Source of the DNA: Alphaproteobacteria bacterium
GTDB lineage: Bacteria > Pseudomonadota > Alphaproteobacteria > Rhizobiales > CAJQND01
DNA length: 54,720 nucleotides
Reading direction: 5' to 3'
NCBI GenBank assembly: GCA_024227565.1
Contig: JAAEUE010000383.1
Span: 1-54,720, forward strand
Shown here: positions 9,005-17,320 of the stretch, piece after piece
Position numbering within the stretch: position 1 is the stretch's first letter
Layout: each line of letters opens with the position of its first letter
Made by a program: the position numbers and the translations under genes
Notes under the pieces: model-generated
Databases searched by the model: none
Seen by the model: the letters and a program-made list of their open reading frames with translations, nothing else
What the model was told of the DNA's origin: nothing

Positions 9005-10294
9005 TTGACCTGCACTCCTCTTGACCGCAAGGTTCCCGAGATTTCCGTGGGCGTGAACGATTGGTGTTGGAAAGTGACCGAACAGCCCAAAATAGTGCCC
9101 CTCCGGATCTCAGAAGGCCAATCGACCTTTCTTCACATTGTGAAAATTCTGGCCATTGCGGCTGTGATCATCGGACATGGTTCAAAGCCGGATATCCTGT
9201 TTGACGTGGATATATCATTGCTTGGCCGCGCAACAATCCCGACCTTTCTGATGATCAGCGGTTATTTCGCTGCGATGACGTTTTCCAAAGCGCAAATAAA
9301 GGGCGTTTCCAGAGGGCGCAAATTCTTGAAGTCCGTCATGACGCGGTACTTCAACATGTACTTTATGTTCGTGCCGGCCACGTTGCTGGTTCTGGCCATG
9401 GACATCTGGATGGTCCGGGTCGACGCTGCCTTTGTGCATACAGATAAGTTCGATCCCGATTTATCGTTCTTGCGCATTGTCAAAGAGTTTTGGCAGCTGT
9501 TCACGTTTAGCGGAGAATACTGGGCCCCAAGCACGGTGGGCCAAGGGGTGTTCTCAAACGCCGCGGTGTGGACGATGGATTATTTGATGGCCTACACGGT
9601 GGCCACTGCCGCGCTTTATCTCTTGTCCGGCGGACCGCGTGTTGCGGTAATCTGCTTGGCGGTTCTAATTGCGGGCCCCACGATCCTGCTGCTCTCACCG
9701 CTCTGGTGGTTTGGTGTGTTCGCGTTTGAGATTCACAGACGTTCAGTGGTCCAGGAAAATTCAAATGAGGGCGGGGAAACGATTGGTTCATATCCCGTGT
9801 CGAAGATCGCCGTCAGGCGTTTGTCGCTCGGCTTGTTCGCAAGTGTGGCAATTGCCTGGTTGGTGGTGGAACTGAGCGGTGTTGGGCCCGAGCTGTATAA
9901 GTGGTCGAAGACACTCGCCAGTTATGATCTGCGGCAGTATCTCGGCATGTCGAAGCGGTTCTTGTGGCAATGGACCTACATCCCCATCATTTTCACCTTC
10001 CTGGTGACCAGCAAGTACATTTTCACAGGTCCGGTGCCGCCTGGCTTCCGGTCGTGGGTGCAGAGGGTTTCGAAGTATTGCTTTCCAGTGTTTGCCTTCC
10101 ATTTTACCACGATGTACTTTTTCCAAGCCTTGATCCCTGACTATCAGGCAACCTATAAGTCTGCGGACCCATACATTATGGCCACAAGTTCACTTGCGGT
10201 TTCAATTGTTTGCGGAGTTTGCTGCTTCAAGTTTGTGAAACCGGTGACGGACGGCATCTACGAAAAGATTACAAGTGAAGGAGAGACCAAGTGA
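9005..10294 (+). CDS. Membrane acyltransferase (acyltransferase 3 / OpgC-like family)
   Basis: A polytopic inner-membrane protein of up to 429 residues. The family's N-terminal signature is present: LHIVKILAIAAVIIGHG with the catalytic-type His, then FLMISGYFAA. Roughly nine to ten further hydrophobic helices follow, with a basic loop (SRGRKFLKSVMTRYF) between helices two and three. The family transfers acyl groups to sugars, lipids or peptidoglycan at the membrane. The start is uncertain: a TTG at 9005 is given, but GTG codons at about 9050 and 9077 would remove a polar leader without touching the first helix. The stop overlaps the start of the secreted esterase gene by 4 bp (GTGA), which implies translational coupling. 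The acyl acceptor is unknown. Confidence 0.78.
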   Translation: MTCTPLDRKVPEISVGVNDWCWKVTEQPKIVPLRISEGQSTFLHIVKILAIAAVIIGHGSKPDILFDVDISLLGRATIPTFLMISGYFAAMTFSKAQIKGVSRGRKFLKSVMTRYFNMYFMFVPATLLVLAMDIWMVRVDAAFVHTDKFDPDLSFLRIVKEFWQLFTFSGEYWAPSTVGQGVFSNAAVWTMDYLMAYTVATAALYLLSGGPRVAVICLAVLIAGPTILLLSPLWWFGVFAFEIHRRSVVQENSNEGGETIGSYPVSKIAVRRLSLGLFASVAIAWLVVELSGVGPELYKWSKTLASYDLRQYLGMSKRFLWQWTYIPIIFTFLVTSKYIFTGPVPPGFRSWVQRVSKYCFPVFAFHFTTMYFFQALIPDYQATYKSADPYIMATSSLAVSIVCGVCCFKFVKPVTDGIYEKITSEGETK

Positions 10295-11025
10295 GGATTA
10301 TTCTACTGATGGTGTTGGCCATCTTGTGGCCGGCTGCGGCTCATGCGGGTCCAAACCTTAATCCTGAGCATGGCGATGCCGCCTATCAGGCTTGGAGCAT
10401 TTTGTCCCCTGATGTTGCTGACCCAAGTGACTACAAGGACAATGTGATTGTCTATTTCCACGGGTTCAGGTCAGCCGTACCGAACGGCACGTACAAGAGG
10501 ATCCGCAAAAAGTTCAAGAAGACGCACACGGTTCTGGGCGTGAACTACAACTATCTGAACATTGCCGAGACCGTGAAGAAGCTCGACGAGTTTGCCGAAA
10601 CTCACCTCAAGGGCCGCAAGATCACCGTTTTCGGAACCTCGCTAGGCGGGTTCTGGGCTGAGTATTTTGGCAATCGGATTGGTGCCACCAAAATTGTGCA
10701 GATCAACCCGCTTTCAGATCCGGCAAAGCAACTGGAGAAATATGCGGGAACCACCCAAAAGAGCAAACGCCGGCAAACCGCATTTACCGTGACACTTGAT
10801 GGGGTTCATTCTTACAAGGGCGTACCACGTACAGCCAACCCCGCCACAACCAGTCTCGTGGTGTTGACCGCTGATGATCAACTTCTGGATCACAAAGTCT
10901 CCCAGGCATTCTACGGTTCACGCGATCGCACCAAGGTGTCGATCTACCCCACTGGCGGGCACACAATCGACCTTCGGAAGCATGAAGCGGCCAAGGAAAT
11001 CGGAGCCTTCGTTTGGGACAAGTGA
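10291..11025 (+). CDS. Secreted YqiA-like alpha/beta hydrolase (esterase)
   Basis: A 244-residue exported serine hydrolase. The signal peptide is short and clear (MRIILLMVLAILWPAAAHA). The mature protein has the YqiA/UPF0227 layout: VIVYFHGFRS near 53-61, nucleophile elbow GTSLGG with S117, a DD-containing loop (LTADDQLLD) for the acid, and H in PTGGHTID near the C-terminus. YqiA homologues are usually cytoplasmic, so the leader is notable. The start is GTG at 10291, with AGGAG about 8 nt upstream, inside the end of the acyltransferase gene. Coupling of an acyl transferase with an exported esterase suggests adding and removing acyl groups on the same envelope or extracellular molecule; this is inferred from position only. 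Confidence 0.8.
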   Translation: MRIILLMVLAILWPAAAHAGPNLNPEHGDAAYQAWSILSPDVADPSDYKDNVIVYFHGFRSAVPNGTYKRIRKKFKKTHTVLGVNYNYLNIAETVKKLDEFAETHLKGRKITVFGTSLGGFWAEYFGNRIGATKIVQINPLSDPAKQLEKYAGTTQKSKRRQTAFTVTLDGVHSYKGVPRTANPATTSLVVLTADDQLLDHKVSQAFYGSRDRTKVSIYPTGGHTIDLRKHEAAKEIGAFVWDK

Positions 11026-11027
11026 TC

Positions 11028-12176
11028 TCAGGCGGAGATCTGATCCAGCAGCCGGCCTAAGAAGCCGTCGCACTTTGCCAGCTGTCCGGCTGCAATAAAC
11101 TCGTCGGGCTTGTGCCCTTGGTCCATGGAGCCTGGTCCGCATACAACCGTTGGCAAGCCCAAGCGCTCGCGGAACAGGCCGCCTTCGGTGCCGAACGCAA
11201 CCTTCATGTGATCATTGGCGCCGGTGAGGGATTTCACAAACGTGACGATTTCCGCATCCGGCGCCGTGTTGAGGCCGGGATATTCGTTTGAGATGGTGAT
11301 GTCGATTTTCGCCGTGGGGAACTTGTCCTGATAGGCCCCGGCGATTTCCGCCGCTTTGACCTCAAGCTTGGCCATCAGGGCCATGGGGTCGTCTTCCAGA
11401 AGGTTGCGGATCTCAAAGCGGAACTTGCAAGCGTTGGGGACGATGTTGAGAGCCGTGCCGCCATCGATCACACCCACATGCAAGGTGGTGTAGGGCACCA
11501 CATAGTGGTCATCGCGCGCACCCGTTTCAATCACACGGGCCTGAAGCTCACGGATCGCGCCGATCATTTCTGATGCCAGATAGATCGCATTCAGACCGTT
11601 AGGTGCAAGCGCTGAATGGCTCTCCACCCCGTGGCAGGTACACACTGCATCGGTCTTGCCCTTGTGGCCGATGGCTACCTGCATTTCCGTCGGCTCGCCA
11701 ATGATGCAGAAGGCCGGCTTCACCGGGGCAACAGCCAAAACATCGATCATGCGGCGCACGCCAATGCAGCCGATTTCCTCGTCGTAGGAGAAGGCCAGAT
11801 GGATTGGGCGGGCCAGATTGCGGGCCTTCATGGCTGGAACCGCGGCCAGCACGCTGGCGATGAACCCCTTCATGTCGGCGGTGCCACGGCCATAGTGGAG
11901 GCCGCCGTCTTCGCGCATCACAAATGGGTCTGACGACCAGTTCTGCCCGTCCACCGGCACCACGTCGGTGTGGCCGGAGAGCATGACGCCCGGCACGTCT
12001 TCTGGGCCGATAATGGCATGGAGGTTGGCCTTGCCGCCTTCGTCATCATGGATGAGCTTGGAGGTGACGCCGTGGCCATCCAAATACTCCTGGATGAAGT
12101 GGATCAACTCCAGATTGGAGTTGCGGCTGACGGTTGGGAACGCGATGAGGCGATCGAGCAGCTCAAGGGTTTGCAT
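11028..12176 (-). CDS. argE: Acetylornithine deacetylase-like M20 metallopeptidase
   Basis: A 382-residue cytoplasmic M20-family amidase that removes an acyl group from an N-acyl amino acid using a two-zinc centre. The metal and catalytic residues are visible: H69 and D71 in SGHTDVV, D101 in GRGTADMKG, E133/E134 in SYDEEIGCIG, E161 in IGEPTEM, and a C-terminal H in DQGHKPDEF. The sequence resembles ArgE over its full length. Its ATG begins at the base right after the stop codon of the hydratase beta subunit, so it is the last gene of the succinate dehydrogenase-hydratase operon. That context argues against simple arginine biosynthesis and for a catabolic N-acyl-amino-acid deacylase. The true acyl group (acetyl, succinyl or other) is open. 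Confidence 0.85.
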   Translation of the reverse strand: MQTLELLDRLIAFPTVSRNSNLELIHFIQEYLDGHGVTSKLIHDDEGGKANLHAIIGPEDVPGVMLSGHTDVVPVDGQNWSSDPFVMREDGGLHYGRGTADMKGFIASVLAAVPAMKARNLARPIHLAFSYDEEIGCIGVRRMIDVLAVAPVKPAFCIIGEPTEMQVAIGHKGKTDAVCTCHGVESHSALAPNGLNAIYLASEMIGAIRELQARVIETGARDDHYVVPYTTLHVGVIDGGTALNIVPNACKFRFEIRNLLEDDPMALMAKLEVKAAEIAGAYQDKFPTAKIDITISNEYPGLNTAPDAEIVTFVKSLTGANDHMKVAFGTEGGLFRERLGLPTVVCGPGSMDQGHKPDEFIAAGQLAKCDGFLGRLLDQISA

Positions 12177-12857
12177 TCAGATGACCTCTTCCTCCCGGTC
12201 ATCTGTTTCTCCATAGCGTTTCATGATGGCCGGTTTCAGCCCTTCATATAGCCCGCCAATATTGGCCGCAACCTTGGCGTTCTCGCGCTCAAACAGGCTG
12301 TTGCCCTCTAGGTCGCTTTCCACCAGGAAGGGACCGAAGTTTTCAACGTCTATCACCCAGATGCATTGGGCCAGGCCGAGCTCGCCCCGCCAATGGGTGT
12401 CGACCACCCGCTTGACGCCCCGGCCCAGAAGGGCACCTGTGCCATAGCCGACGGTGGTCAGGTAAATCGCGCCGTTGGGGACGAACTTTTCCTTATAAAC
12501 CTCCGGCGACATGCCGCCCTTGCCGATGATGATCTTGCAGCCGGAAATCTTGAACCAGTCTTCCAGCCATTTGTTGAAGCGGAACGAGGCGGTGGCGGTC
12601 ACCGAACCCATATTGTAGGAGCCATCGTCGCGGATCATGGCGGCTGGTGAGCAATGGAAGTTCACATTGCCGATATCCGCTTCGCTGGCCGGCATGCCGG
12701 CGCCTTCTTCCACGGCCTTCTTGTAAACCCCCTCACGGGCGGTGAAGATACGACCGTCCAGATAGACCACGGTGCCGATTTCAAGCCCGCGCAGATCCTC
12801 GGTTGAGGCCGGAAGCTTCAGGCGTGCTGTTTTAAGTTTTGTGGCGTTGGAAACCAT
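12177..12857 (-). CDS. Class I fumarase/tartrate dehydratase beta subunit (TtdB/FumA C-terminal type)
   Basis: A 226-residue small subunit of an iron-sulfur hydro-lyase. It matches the C-terminal half of class I fumarases: EIGTVVYLDGRIFTARE near the N-terminus, NVNFHCSPA, the GSVTATASFR segment, and IIGKGGMS. The start is taken at the ATG at 12855-12857 (MVSNATK), which overlaps the alpha subunit gene by 40 bp and has GGTGGA just upstream. The longer open frame to 13004 is only antisense/shifted reading of the alpha gene. It forms a heterodimer with the upstream alpha subunit. Fumarate, L(+)-tartrate and mesaconate hydratases share this fold. The neighbouring succinate dehydrogenase makes a fumarase-like step most likely. 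Confidence 0.88.
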   Translation of the reverse strand: MVSNATKLKTARLKLPASTEDLRGLEIGTVVYLDGRIFTAREGVYKKAVEEGAGMPASEADIGNVNFHCSPAAMIRDDGSYNMGSVTATASFRFNKWLEDWFKISGCKIIIGKGGMSPEVYKEKFVPNGAIYLTTVGYGTGALLGRGVKRVVDTHWRGELGLAQCIWVIDVENFGPFLVESDLEGNSLFERENAKVAANIGGLYEGLKPAIMKRYGETDDREEEVI

Positions 12858-13783
12858 TCCACCGTCTCCCGTCTTGAATAGTCTGTGAACCATTCCGGAT
12901 CGGTCCGGAATGCTGCCTTGCCATCTGGTGTGACCTGCGCGCAGGCCCGGCGCGAGGAGAGGCAGAACATATGCACGCTCATGGGCATGCCGCCCGTGTG
13001 GCAATAGCCGGCCTCGATATGGCAGTCGACCACCATGGACGACCCCATAAAGCCCATGGCGCCCATGCCGATGGTGTTGCCCATCTCTTTGAGCTCTGCT
13101 TCCAGCTCGGCGATACCGGGGTCCGGGTTCACGCTGCCCACGGTGCGCAGGCAGGCGGCCTGTTTGCCCAGGGTCATGCAGATGTCCTTGGAACCGCCCA
13201 GGCCGACGCCGACGATGGCCGGCTGGCAGGCCAGGCCGCGTTTGCCGAAGGCGATGAGCGTGTCGAGATAGAAGCGCTTGATGCCGTCAATGCCATCGCC
13301 TGGGAACAGCATCCGGTAGTCGGAGCCGAAGAGGCCGCCTTTGTGGACGGTGGTCAGCTCGATCCAATCTGCATCGGGGTGAAAGCTGTATTCGATCTCC
13401 GGTGCGTTGAGCCCCACGTTGTTGTCATGGTCGGTGCGCCACAGGGGATGCACCCGGTTGGGGCGCAGCGGCACATCTTTTGTGGCGCTGGCGGTGGCCC
13501 GGCGCAGGGCAGCTTCAAGCGCAATTGGCCCGCCTTCGATGCGCGCCTCATTGCCGATCTTCACATACCAGCGGGGTACGCCGGTGTCGCCGCACATGGC
13601 GCTGCGGTCTTCCTTGGCGGCCTCATAGTTTTCTAGCATGGCCTGGATGACGAAGGCCGACAGCTCGCCGCTCTCGATGTTGGCAAGGCCGCGTAGGCCG
13701 TCCAGATAGTCGTCCGGAATCTCGATTGCAGCCTTGGCCATCAAGTCTTCGGCGGTGGATTGCAAGGCAGATATGGGGATCAT
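12818..13783 (-). CDS. Class I fumarase/tartrate dehydratase alpha subunit (Fe-S hydro-lyase)
   Basis: A 321-residue large subunit corresponding to the N-terminal half of class I fumarases, which hydrate a C4 enoic diacid with an oxygen-sensitive [4Fe-4S] cluster. Likely cluster cysteines are C64 in MCGDTG, C186 in LACQPAI, and C261 (or C254) in VDCHIEAGYCHTGGMP. GVGLGGSKD and the RPNRVHP loop are family hallmarks. The start ATG at 13781-13783 is 9 bp after the flavoprotein stop, and the 3' end overlaps the beta subunit gene. A two-subunit class I hydratase beside a second succinate dehydrogenase is more often seen in catabolic or anaerobic settings than as the main TCA fumarase. The substrate could also be tartrate or mesaconate. 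Confidence 0.88.
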   Translation of the reverse strand: MIPISALQSTAEDLMAKAAIEIPDDYLDGLRGLANIESGELSAFVIQAMLENYEAAKEDRSAMCGDTGVPRWYVKIGNEARIEGGPIALEAALRRATASATKDVPLRPNRVHPLWRTDHDNNVGLNAPEIEYSFHPDADWIELTTVHKGGLFGSDYRMLFPGDGIDGIKRFYLDTLIAFGKRGLACQPAIVGVGLGGSKDICMTLGKQAACLRTVGSVNPDPGIAELEAELKEMGNTIGMGAMGFMGSSMVVDCHIEAGYCHTGGMPMSVHMFCLSSRRACAQVTPDGKAAFRTDPEWFTDYSRRETVEWFPTPQNLKQHA

Positions 13784-13792
13784 GGTGGGCTC

Positions 13793-15523
13793 CTATTCTG
13801 CAGCCGCGATATCGTCTTTGAGGAGTGTTTCGCCTGGGCGCACATGGCTGAACTCGACGGGCTCATCGGAGATGACAAGCTCGCCGCTGTCAAGCTGAGC
13901 TGTGGTGAAACGGCTTTCTTCCGGCACGCCTGCGTCGGGGAAGTCTTCACGGAAATGAGCGCCGCGGGAATCTTTGCGTTGCAGTGCCGTGCGGGTGATC
14001 ACCTGACTGGTCTCGATCAGGCTTTGGACGTTCAGCCAATCGTGCCAAGTGAGATTGAAGCGCAGGTCCATGTCGGCGAGACCGGTCTGGTTCAGTTTTC
14101 CGGCCAAATCATCGAGCTGGCTGGTGGCCTGCTGCATGCCGTCAGGTGTGCGGATAACGCCGACACCATCCCACATCACATCCTGTAGCTCGTCGCGCAG
14201 GGCATGAAGATCGTCCGCAGGCTGGGTGAAGGGCGCTTGTGCTCTGGCCATTTCGTCTGCCAAAACGGTTTCGTCGGGCTCAGCCGGTGCGCTGCGTCCT
14301 GCTGCGTAATCTGCCATCACATCGCCGGCGATGCCGCCGAACACCGTGGAATTGGCCACTCCATTGCCGCCGAGGCGATTGGACCCGTGGGCACCGCCCG
14401 CATCCTCGCCGGCCACATAGAGCCCCGGCATTGCCGTGCTGGTGTCGGTCTCACACACCAGGCCGCCCATGAGATAGTGGGCTGTGGGGACAACCTCCAC
14501 CAAGCCGCCGGCCAGATCGAAACCGCAATCGGCGCAGCGTTCCACCATGCCCTTGAAACGCACCCGCACATCGTCGGCGCCCAGATGGCTCATGGCAATG
14601 TGGACACCGCCATTAGGTGTGGTGCGGCCCTCTTGCATTTCCCGGTAGATGGAGCGGCTGACGATATCTCGGGTTGCGCGCTCGGCCTTTTCTTCCTGAC
14701 TTGCCATGAAGCGCTCGCCCTCGCCGTTCAGCAGGTAACCGCCGGCGCCGCGCAGGCCCTCCTCCAGCACAGTGCCGGTCATCCGCGTATCTGGGCCGGC
14801 CAGCAGACCGGTGGGATGAAACTGCACCATTTCCATGTCGCGCAAGGTGAGGCCGGCACGCAGGGCCATGGCGAGACCGTCCATGCTCTTGTCGCCGGAT
14901 GGCGTGTGGTAGCGGTACATGGTGGGCCCGCCGCCTGTGGCCATCAGCACCGCCTTGGCCGCCACGAACCGGAAGGCGCCGGTGCGGATGTCTATGAACA
15001 ATACGCCGGAGATGCCGCCGCCGTCTGCGGCCGGAATGAGCCCGATGGCGCGGTGCTCTTCCAGCTTGGCCACATCCCGTGCCCAGACCTGTTCCAGCAG
15101 GCGGCCGATGATCTCGATGCCTGTCAGGTCGCCCTTGTGCACCGTGCGGTCGAAGGTTTGGCCGGCAAAGGCCTTGCCGTGCATTGAGCCGTCCGGATTG
15201 CGGTCGAAGAAGCAGCCGACTTCGTTTTCCAGCTCGTGGATGCGTTCAACAGCCGTCTCGCACAGGGTCCAGGCCATGCCCTGATGGGGCAGCCATTTAC
15301 CGCCCACGATGGTGTCCATGAAATGGCGCTCGATGCTGTCGCCCGGGTTGAGGGCCACGTTGTAGCCGCCCTGCACCATGCGCGTGCAGCCGCATTTGCC
15401 GAGCAGGCCCTTGGTGGCGATGGTGACCGACAGGTCGGGCCGGGCATCTTTGGCATGAAGCGCGGCAAACAGGCCGGCGCCGCCGCTGCCGAGAATGAGG
15501 ATGTCAGTTTCGATGCGTTCCAT
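13793..15523 (-). CDS. Succinate dehydrogenase/fumarate reductase-type flavoprotein subunit
   Basis: A 576-residue FAD subunit that interconverts succinate (or a substituted succinate) and fumarate. It has the N-terminal dinucleotide motif GSGGAG, HFMDTIVGGKWL, a conserved VQFHPTGL segment, the catalytic-helix region RDIVSRSIYREMQEGR, PTAHYLMGG, and HGSNRLGGNGVANS near the capping domain. The usual flavin-anchoring loop (SHTxAAQGG in SdhA) reads KCGCTRMVQGGYNVAL here, a clear departure. That places it outside the standard TCA SdhA group and leaves covalent FAD attachment uncertain. It overlaps the preceding membrane-anchor gene by 1 bp (TGATG), so it is the fourth gene of a B-anchor-anchor-A operon. 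Electrons probably pass to quinone through the linked subunits. Confidence 0.9.
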   Translation of the reverse strand: MERIETDILILGSGGAGLFAALHAKDARPDLSVTIATKGLLGKCGCTRMVQGGYNVALNPGDSIERHFMDTIVGGKWLPHQGMAWTLCETAVERIHELENEVGCFFDRNPDGSMHGKAFAGQTFDRTVHKGDLTGIEIIGRLLEQVWARDVAKLEEHRAIGLIPAADGGGISGVLFIDIRTGAFRFVAAKAVLMATGGGPTMYRYHTPSGDKSMDGLAMALRAGLTLRDMEMVQFHPTGLLAGPDTRMTGTVLEEGLRGAGGYLLNGEGERFMASQEEKAERATRDIVSRSIYREMQEGRTTPNGGVHIAMSHLGADDVRVRFKGMVERCADCGFDLAGGLVEVVPTAHYLMGGLVCETDTSTAMPGLYVAGEDAGGAHGSNRLGGNGVANSTVFGGIAGDVMADYAAGRSAPAEPDETVLADEMARAQAPFTQPADDLHALRDELQDVMWDGVGVIRTPDGMQQATSQLDDLAGKLNQTGLADMDLRFNLTWHDWLNVQSLIETSQVITRTALQRKDSRGAHFREDFPDAGVPEESRFTTAQLDSGELVISDEPVEFSHVRPGETLLKDDIAAAE

Positions 15524-15861
15524 CAGACCACCTGAAACAAGAAGGCGAAGGCGGCCAGCACAGAGGCGCCAGCGGCGAAGGTTGCGATGGTCTTCTGACT
15601 GTCACGCCAGGCGAAGTTTTCCAACACCAGGAGGCGCAGGCCGCCCAGCAGGTGGACTGTGAGCAGGAACACCAAACCCATCTCCGCGAACTTTACCAGA
15701 GGCGAATCCGTCCATTTCAGGAAGCCGTCCAGCTCGGCTTCGCCTTCAATGGCCAAACCCAGCACCAAAAAGTGGAGCGGCAGAAATGCAGAGAGCGCCA
15801 GGCCGGAGAGACGGTGCGCCATGGCCGCATACCAGAGCGGTTTTCTGTGTGGCTTGGTCAT
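15523..15861 (-). CDS. Succinate dehydrogenase/fumarate reductase membrane anchor (second, SdhC-like)
   Basis: A 112-residue integral membrane protein with three hydrophobic helices. The first helix carries AHRLSGLALSAFLPLHFLVLG, which matches the HR-S-G quinone/heme signature of SdhC. The second has TVHLLGGLRLLVLE with a candidate heme-ligand His. The start is set at the ATG at 15859-15861 (MTKPHRK), which overlaps the stop of the preceding anchor by 1 bp (TGATG). The longer frame to 15963 would be antisense-like and lacks similarity. It anchors the catalytic subunits to the cytoplasmic membrane and helps bind quinone. Its position within a fully overlapping four-gene unit supports stoichiometric expression. 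Confidence 0.85.
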   Translation of the reverse strand: MTKPHRKPLWYAAMAHRLSGLALSAFLPLHFLVLGLAIEGEAELDGFLKWTDSPLVKFAEMGLVFLLTVHLLGGLRLLVLENFAWRDSQKTIATFAAGASVLAAFAFLFQVV

Positions 15862-16190
15862 CAGAACACCACCGCATAGACGGCCCGGAAGCCCAGGATC
15901 ATCACGCCCATGCCAAAAGTATGGGCGATGTTTGCCGCGGCAATGCGCTTGAGCGATGTCCATTCCTGCAGGATGTTCGTCAGGCCGATCGATACATGAA
16001 ATGAGGCGCAGAGCACGAACAGGCCATAGATGAAGGCCCAGAAGAAACTGCCCTGGGTGCGGCTGAGGATTTCCCCGGCGCTCAGGCCGCCTTGCACCGC
16101 ATAGAGGATCAGACCCAGATGCAGGAACACCAGCGGCGCCATGATGGCTGCGGTGACGCGCTGGACGAGATAGAGACGCAGCGCCCTCAT
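15861..16190 (-). CDS. Succinate dehydrogenase/fumarate reductase membrane anchor (first, SdhD-like)
   Basis: A 109-residue membrane protein with three predicted helices: MAPLVFLHLGLILYAV, FFWAFIYGLFVLCASFHVSIGLTNIL and HTFGMGVMILGFRAVYAVVF. SFHVSIGL resembles the His-containing second helix of SdhC/SdhD-type anchors, giving a possible heme b ligand, and H24 is another candidate. The ATG at 16188-16190 (MRALRLYLVQRV) overlaps the stop of the iron-sulfur subunit by 4 bp (ATGA). Assignment as the C- or D-type anchor is by order and helix pattern only; sequence conservation in these subunits is low. Confidence 0.8.
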   Translation of the reverse strand: MRALRLYLVQRVTAAIMAPLVFLHLGLILYAVQGGLSAGEILSRTQGSFFWAFIYGLFVLCASFHVSIGLTNILQEWTSLKRIAAANIAHTFGMGVMILGFRAVYAVVF

Positions 16191-16906
16191 TTGAGTTCGC
16201 CCTTCAGATAGGCCGAAGTGCTGAGCCGCTTCAGCCCGGCAATGGAGGCCGCCGGATTGAGCTGATTGGGGCAATGGGCCTCGCAGCTTTGGTGGCTGCG
16301 GCAGGAATGGCAACCGCCATGATCGGAAACCGCCTTGAGGCGATCTGCCCAGCCCCCGTCGCGCTCATCGTTGGCGAGGGTCCAAGCCCGGTTGAGGGCG
16401 GCTGGACCAAGATAGTCCGCATTCCAGCGCACCGTGTCGCAAGCCGCATAGCAAACCCCGCAATTGATGCACTCAATACCGGCATTTGCCGCAACGCGAG
16501 CAGGGGTGTCCGGCTTGATGGGTTCCATCGGATTCTTGCGGGTCTTGGTGGGGATGAAGCGCGATTGTGCTTTCTGCCATTTCTCGAAGAATTCTGTCAT
16601 GTCGCAGGCGAGATCTTTGATCACCGGCATGTTCGCCAGAGGCCCGATCTTGAGTTCGCCGCCGCCGGTGACCTTCGACACATGGGTGCGGCATGTCCAG
16701 CGCGGCACACCGTTTACGGTCATGGCGCAGGAGCCGCACATGCCCACCCGGCAGGCAAATCGGTAGGTGAGGGTTGGGTCCAGGTGTCGCTGCACATAGG
16801 TCACCACATCCAGCACCGTCTGGCTTTCGCGTGCCGGCACATCATAGTGCGCATAATCACCTTCAGCGCCGCCGCGCCAGATGGAGACTTTGTGGGTGGT
16901 GGTCAT
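16187..16906 (-). CDS. Succinate dehydrogenase/fumarate reductase iron-sulfur subunit
   Basis: A 239-residue electron-transfer subunit. The N-terminal plant-type ferredoxin domain binds [2Fe-2S] through C52, C57, C60 and C72 (CRVGMCGSC..C). The C-terminal domain has C146-x2-C149-x2-C152-x3-C156 and a second group C199, C202, C208, C212 (CHSCRSHQSCEAHCPNQLNP). Together these supply ligands for one [4Fe-4S] cluster and one [3Fe-4S] or [4Fe-4S] cluster, as in SdhB/FrdB. It is the first gene of a seven-gene minus-strand operon (iron-sulfur subunit, two anchors, flavoprotein, hydratase alpha and beta, ArgE-like), reversed from the common sdhCDAB order. Its 99-bp AT-rich upstream region contains an inverted repeat that may be a LysR-type site. 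Confidence 0.92.
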   Translation of the reverse strand: MTTTHKVSIWRGGAEGDYAHYDVPARESQTVLDVVTYVQRHLDPTLTYRFACRVGMCGSCAMTVNGVPRWTCRTHVSKVTGGGELKIGPLANMPVIKDLACDMTEFFEKWQKAQSRFIPTKTRKNPMEPIKPDTPARVAANAGIECINCGVCYAACDTVRWNADYLGPAALNRAWTLANDERDGGWADRLKAVSDHGGCHSCRSHQSCEAHCPNQLNPAASIAGLKRLSTSAYLKGELK

Positions 16907-16947
16907 GGACTCTGCTGTTTCTAGGGGGAGTTATAGCGCGTTCAAAC

Positions 16948-16974
16948 ATCAAATAATAATTCAGAAAATTTGAT
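16948..16974. promoter_or_regulatory. Inverted repeat upstream of the succinate dehydrogenase operon (candidate LysR-type site)
   Basis: ATCAAAT (16948-16954) and ATTTGAT (16968-16974) form a perfect 7-bp inverted repeat with a 13-bp AT-rich spacer, 42 bp ahead of the iron-sulfur subunit start. LysR regulators bind interrupted dyads of this size. The same ATCAAAT arm recurs at the LysR gene promoter (18569-18575), hence the suggestion that this regulator controls the operon. The region is AT-rich, so chance occurrence is possible. Confidence 0.45.
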
Positions 16975-17005
16975 TTTTTCGTGATATATTTTTATCTAAT
17001 AGCAT

Positions 17006-17302
17006 TCAAACAACGGCTTCATCGAGCCTCTTGAGCTTGTTAAGTACCTTGCCTGATTTGCGCCGGGCGACAGCAAGGTCATGGGCAACTTGCATGCGCA
17101 GCCATGAATCGGCCGTTGAGCCGATTACAGCTTCAAGCCTTAAAGCCATCTCAGGAGAAATGGCACTTTGCTCGGTTGTTACTTTGTATAGTTGCTGTCG
17201 TGTGACGCCCAACGCCTTGGCGCCCTCGGCTATGGATAAGCCGAGGTATTCCAATTCTTCCTTCACAGAGCCGCCAGGGTGGGGTGGGTTCTTCATGGGC
17301 AT
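17006..17302 (-). CDS. higA: HigA-family antitoxin
   Basis: A 98-residue DNA-binding antitoxin of the HigA (addiction module antidote) family. It starts with the family hallmark NPPHPGG followed by an XRE-type helix-turn-helix (SIAEGAKALGVTRQQLYKV). SPEMALRLEAVIGSTADSWLRMQ comes next, again characteristic of HigA. It neutralises HigB and normally represses the operon by binding a palindrome upstream. The gene follows higB by 18 bp, the usual toxin-first order for this module. The pair sits between the LysR gene and the succinate dehydrogenase operon on the same strand. An alternative ATG two codons downstream is equally possible. Confidence 0.92.
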   Translation of the reverse strand: MPMKNPPHPGGSVKEELEYLGLSIAEGAKALGVTRQQLYKVTTEQSAISPEMALRLEAVIGSTADSWLRMQVAHDLAVARRKSGKVLNKLKRLDEAVV

Positions 17303-17320
17303 TAGCCAGAGCCTTCAAAT

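Noticed and set aside
12971..13636. A 221-codon open frame antisense to the hydratase alpha gene
   Set aside because: Composition is typical of a reverse-strand artefact and it lacks any known domain.
14204..15187. A 327-codon open frame antisense to the flavoprotein gene
   Set aside because: Shadow frame; the flavoprotein motifs are all on the other strand.
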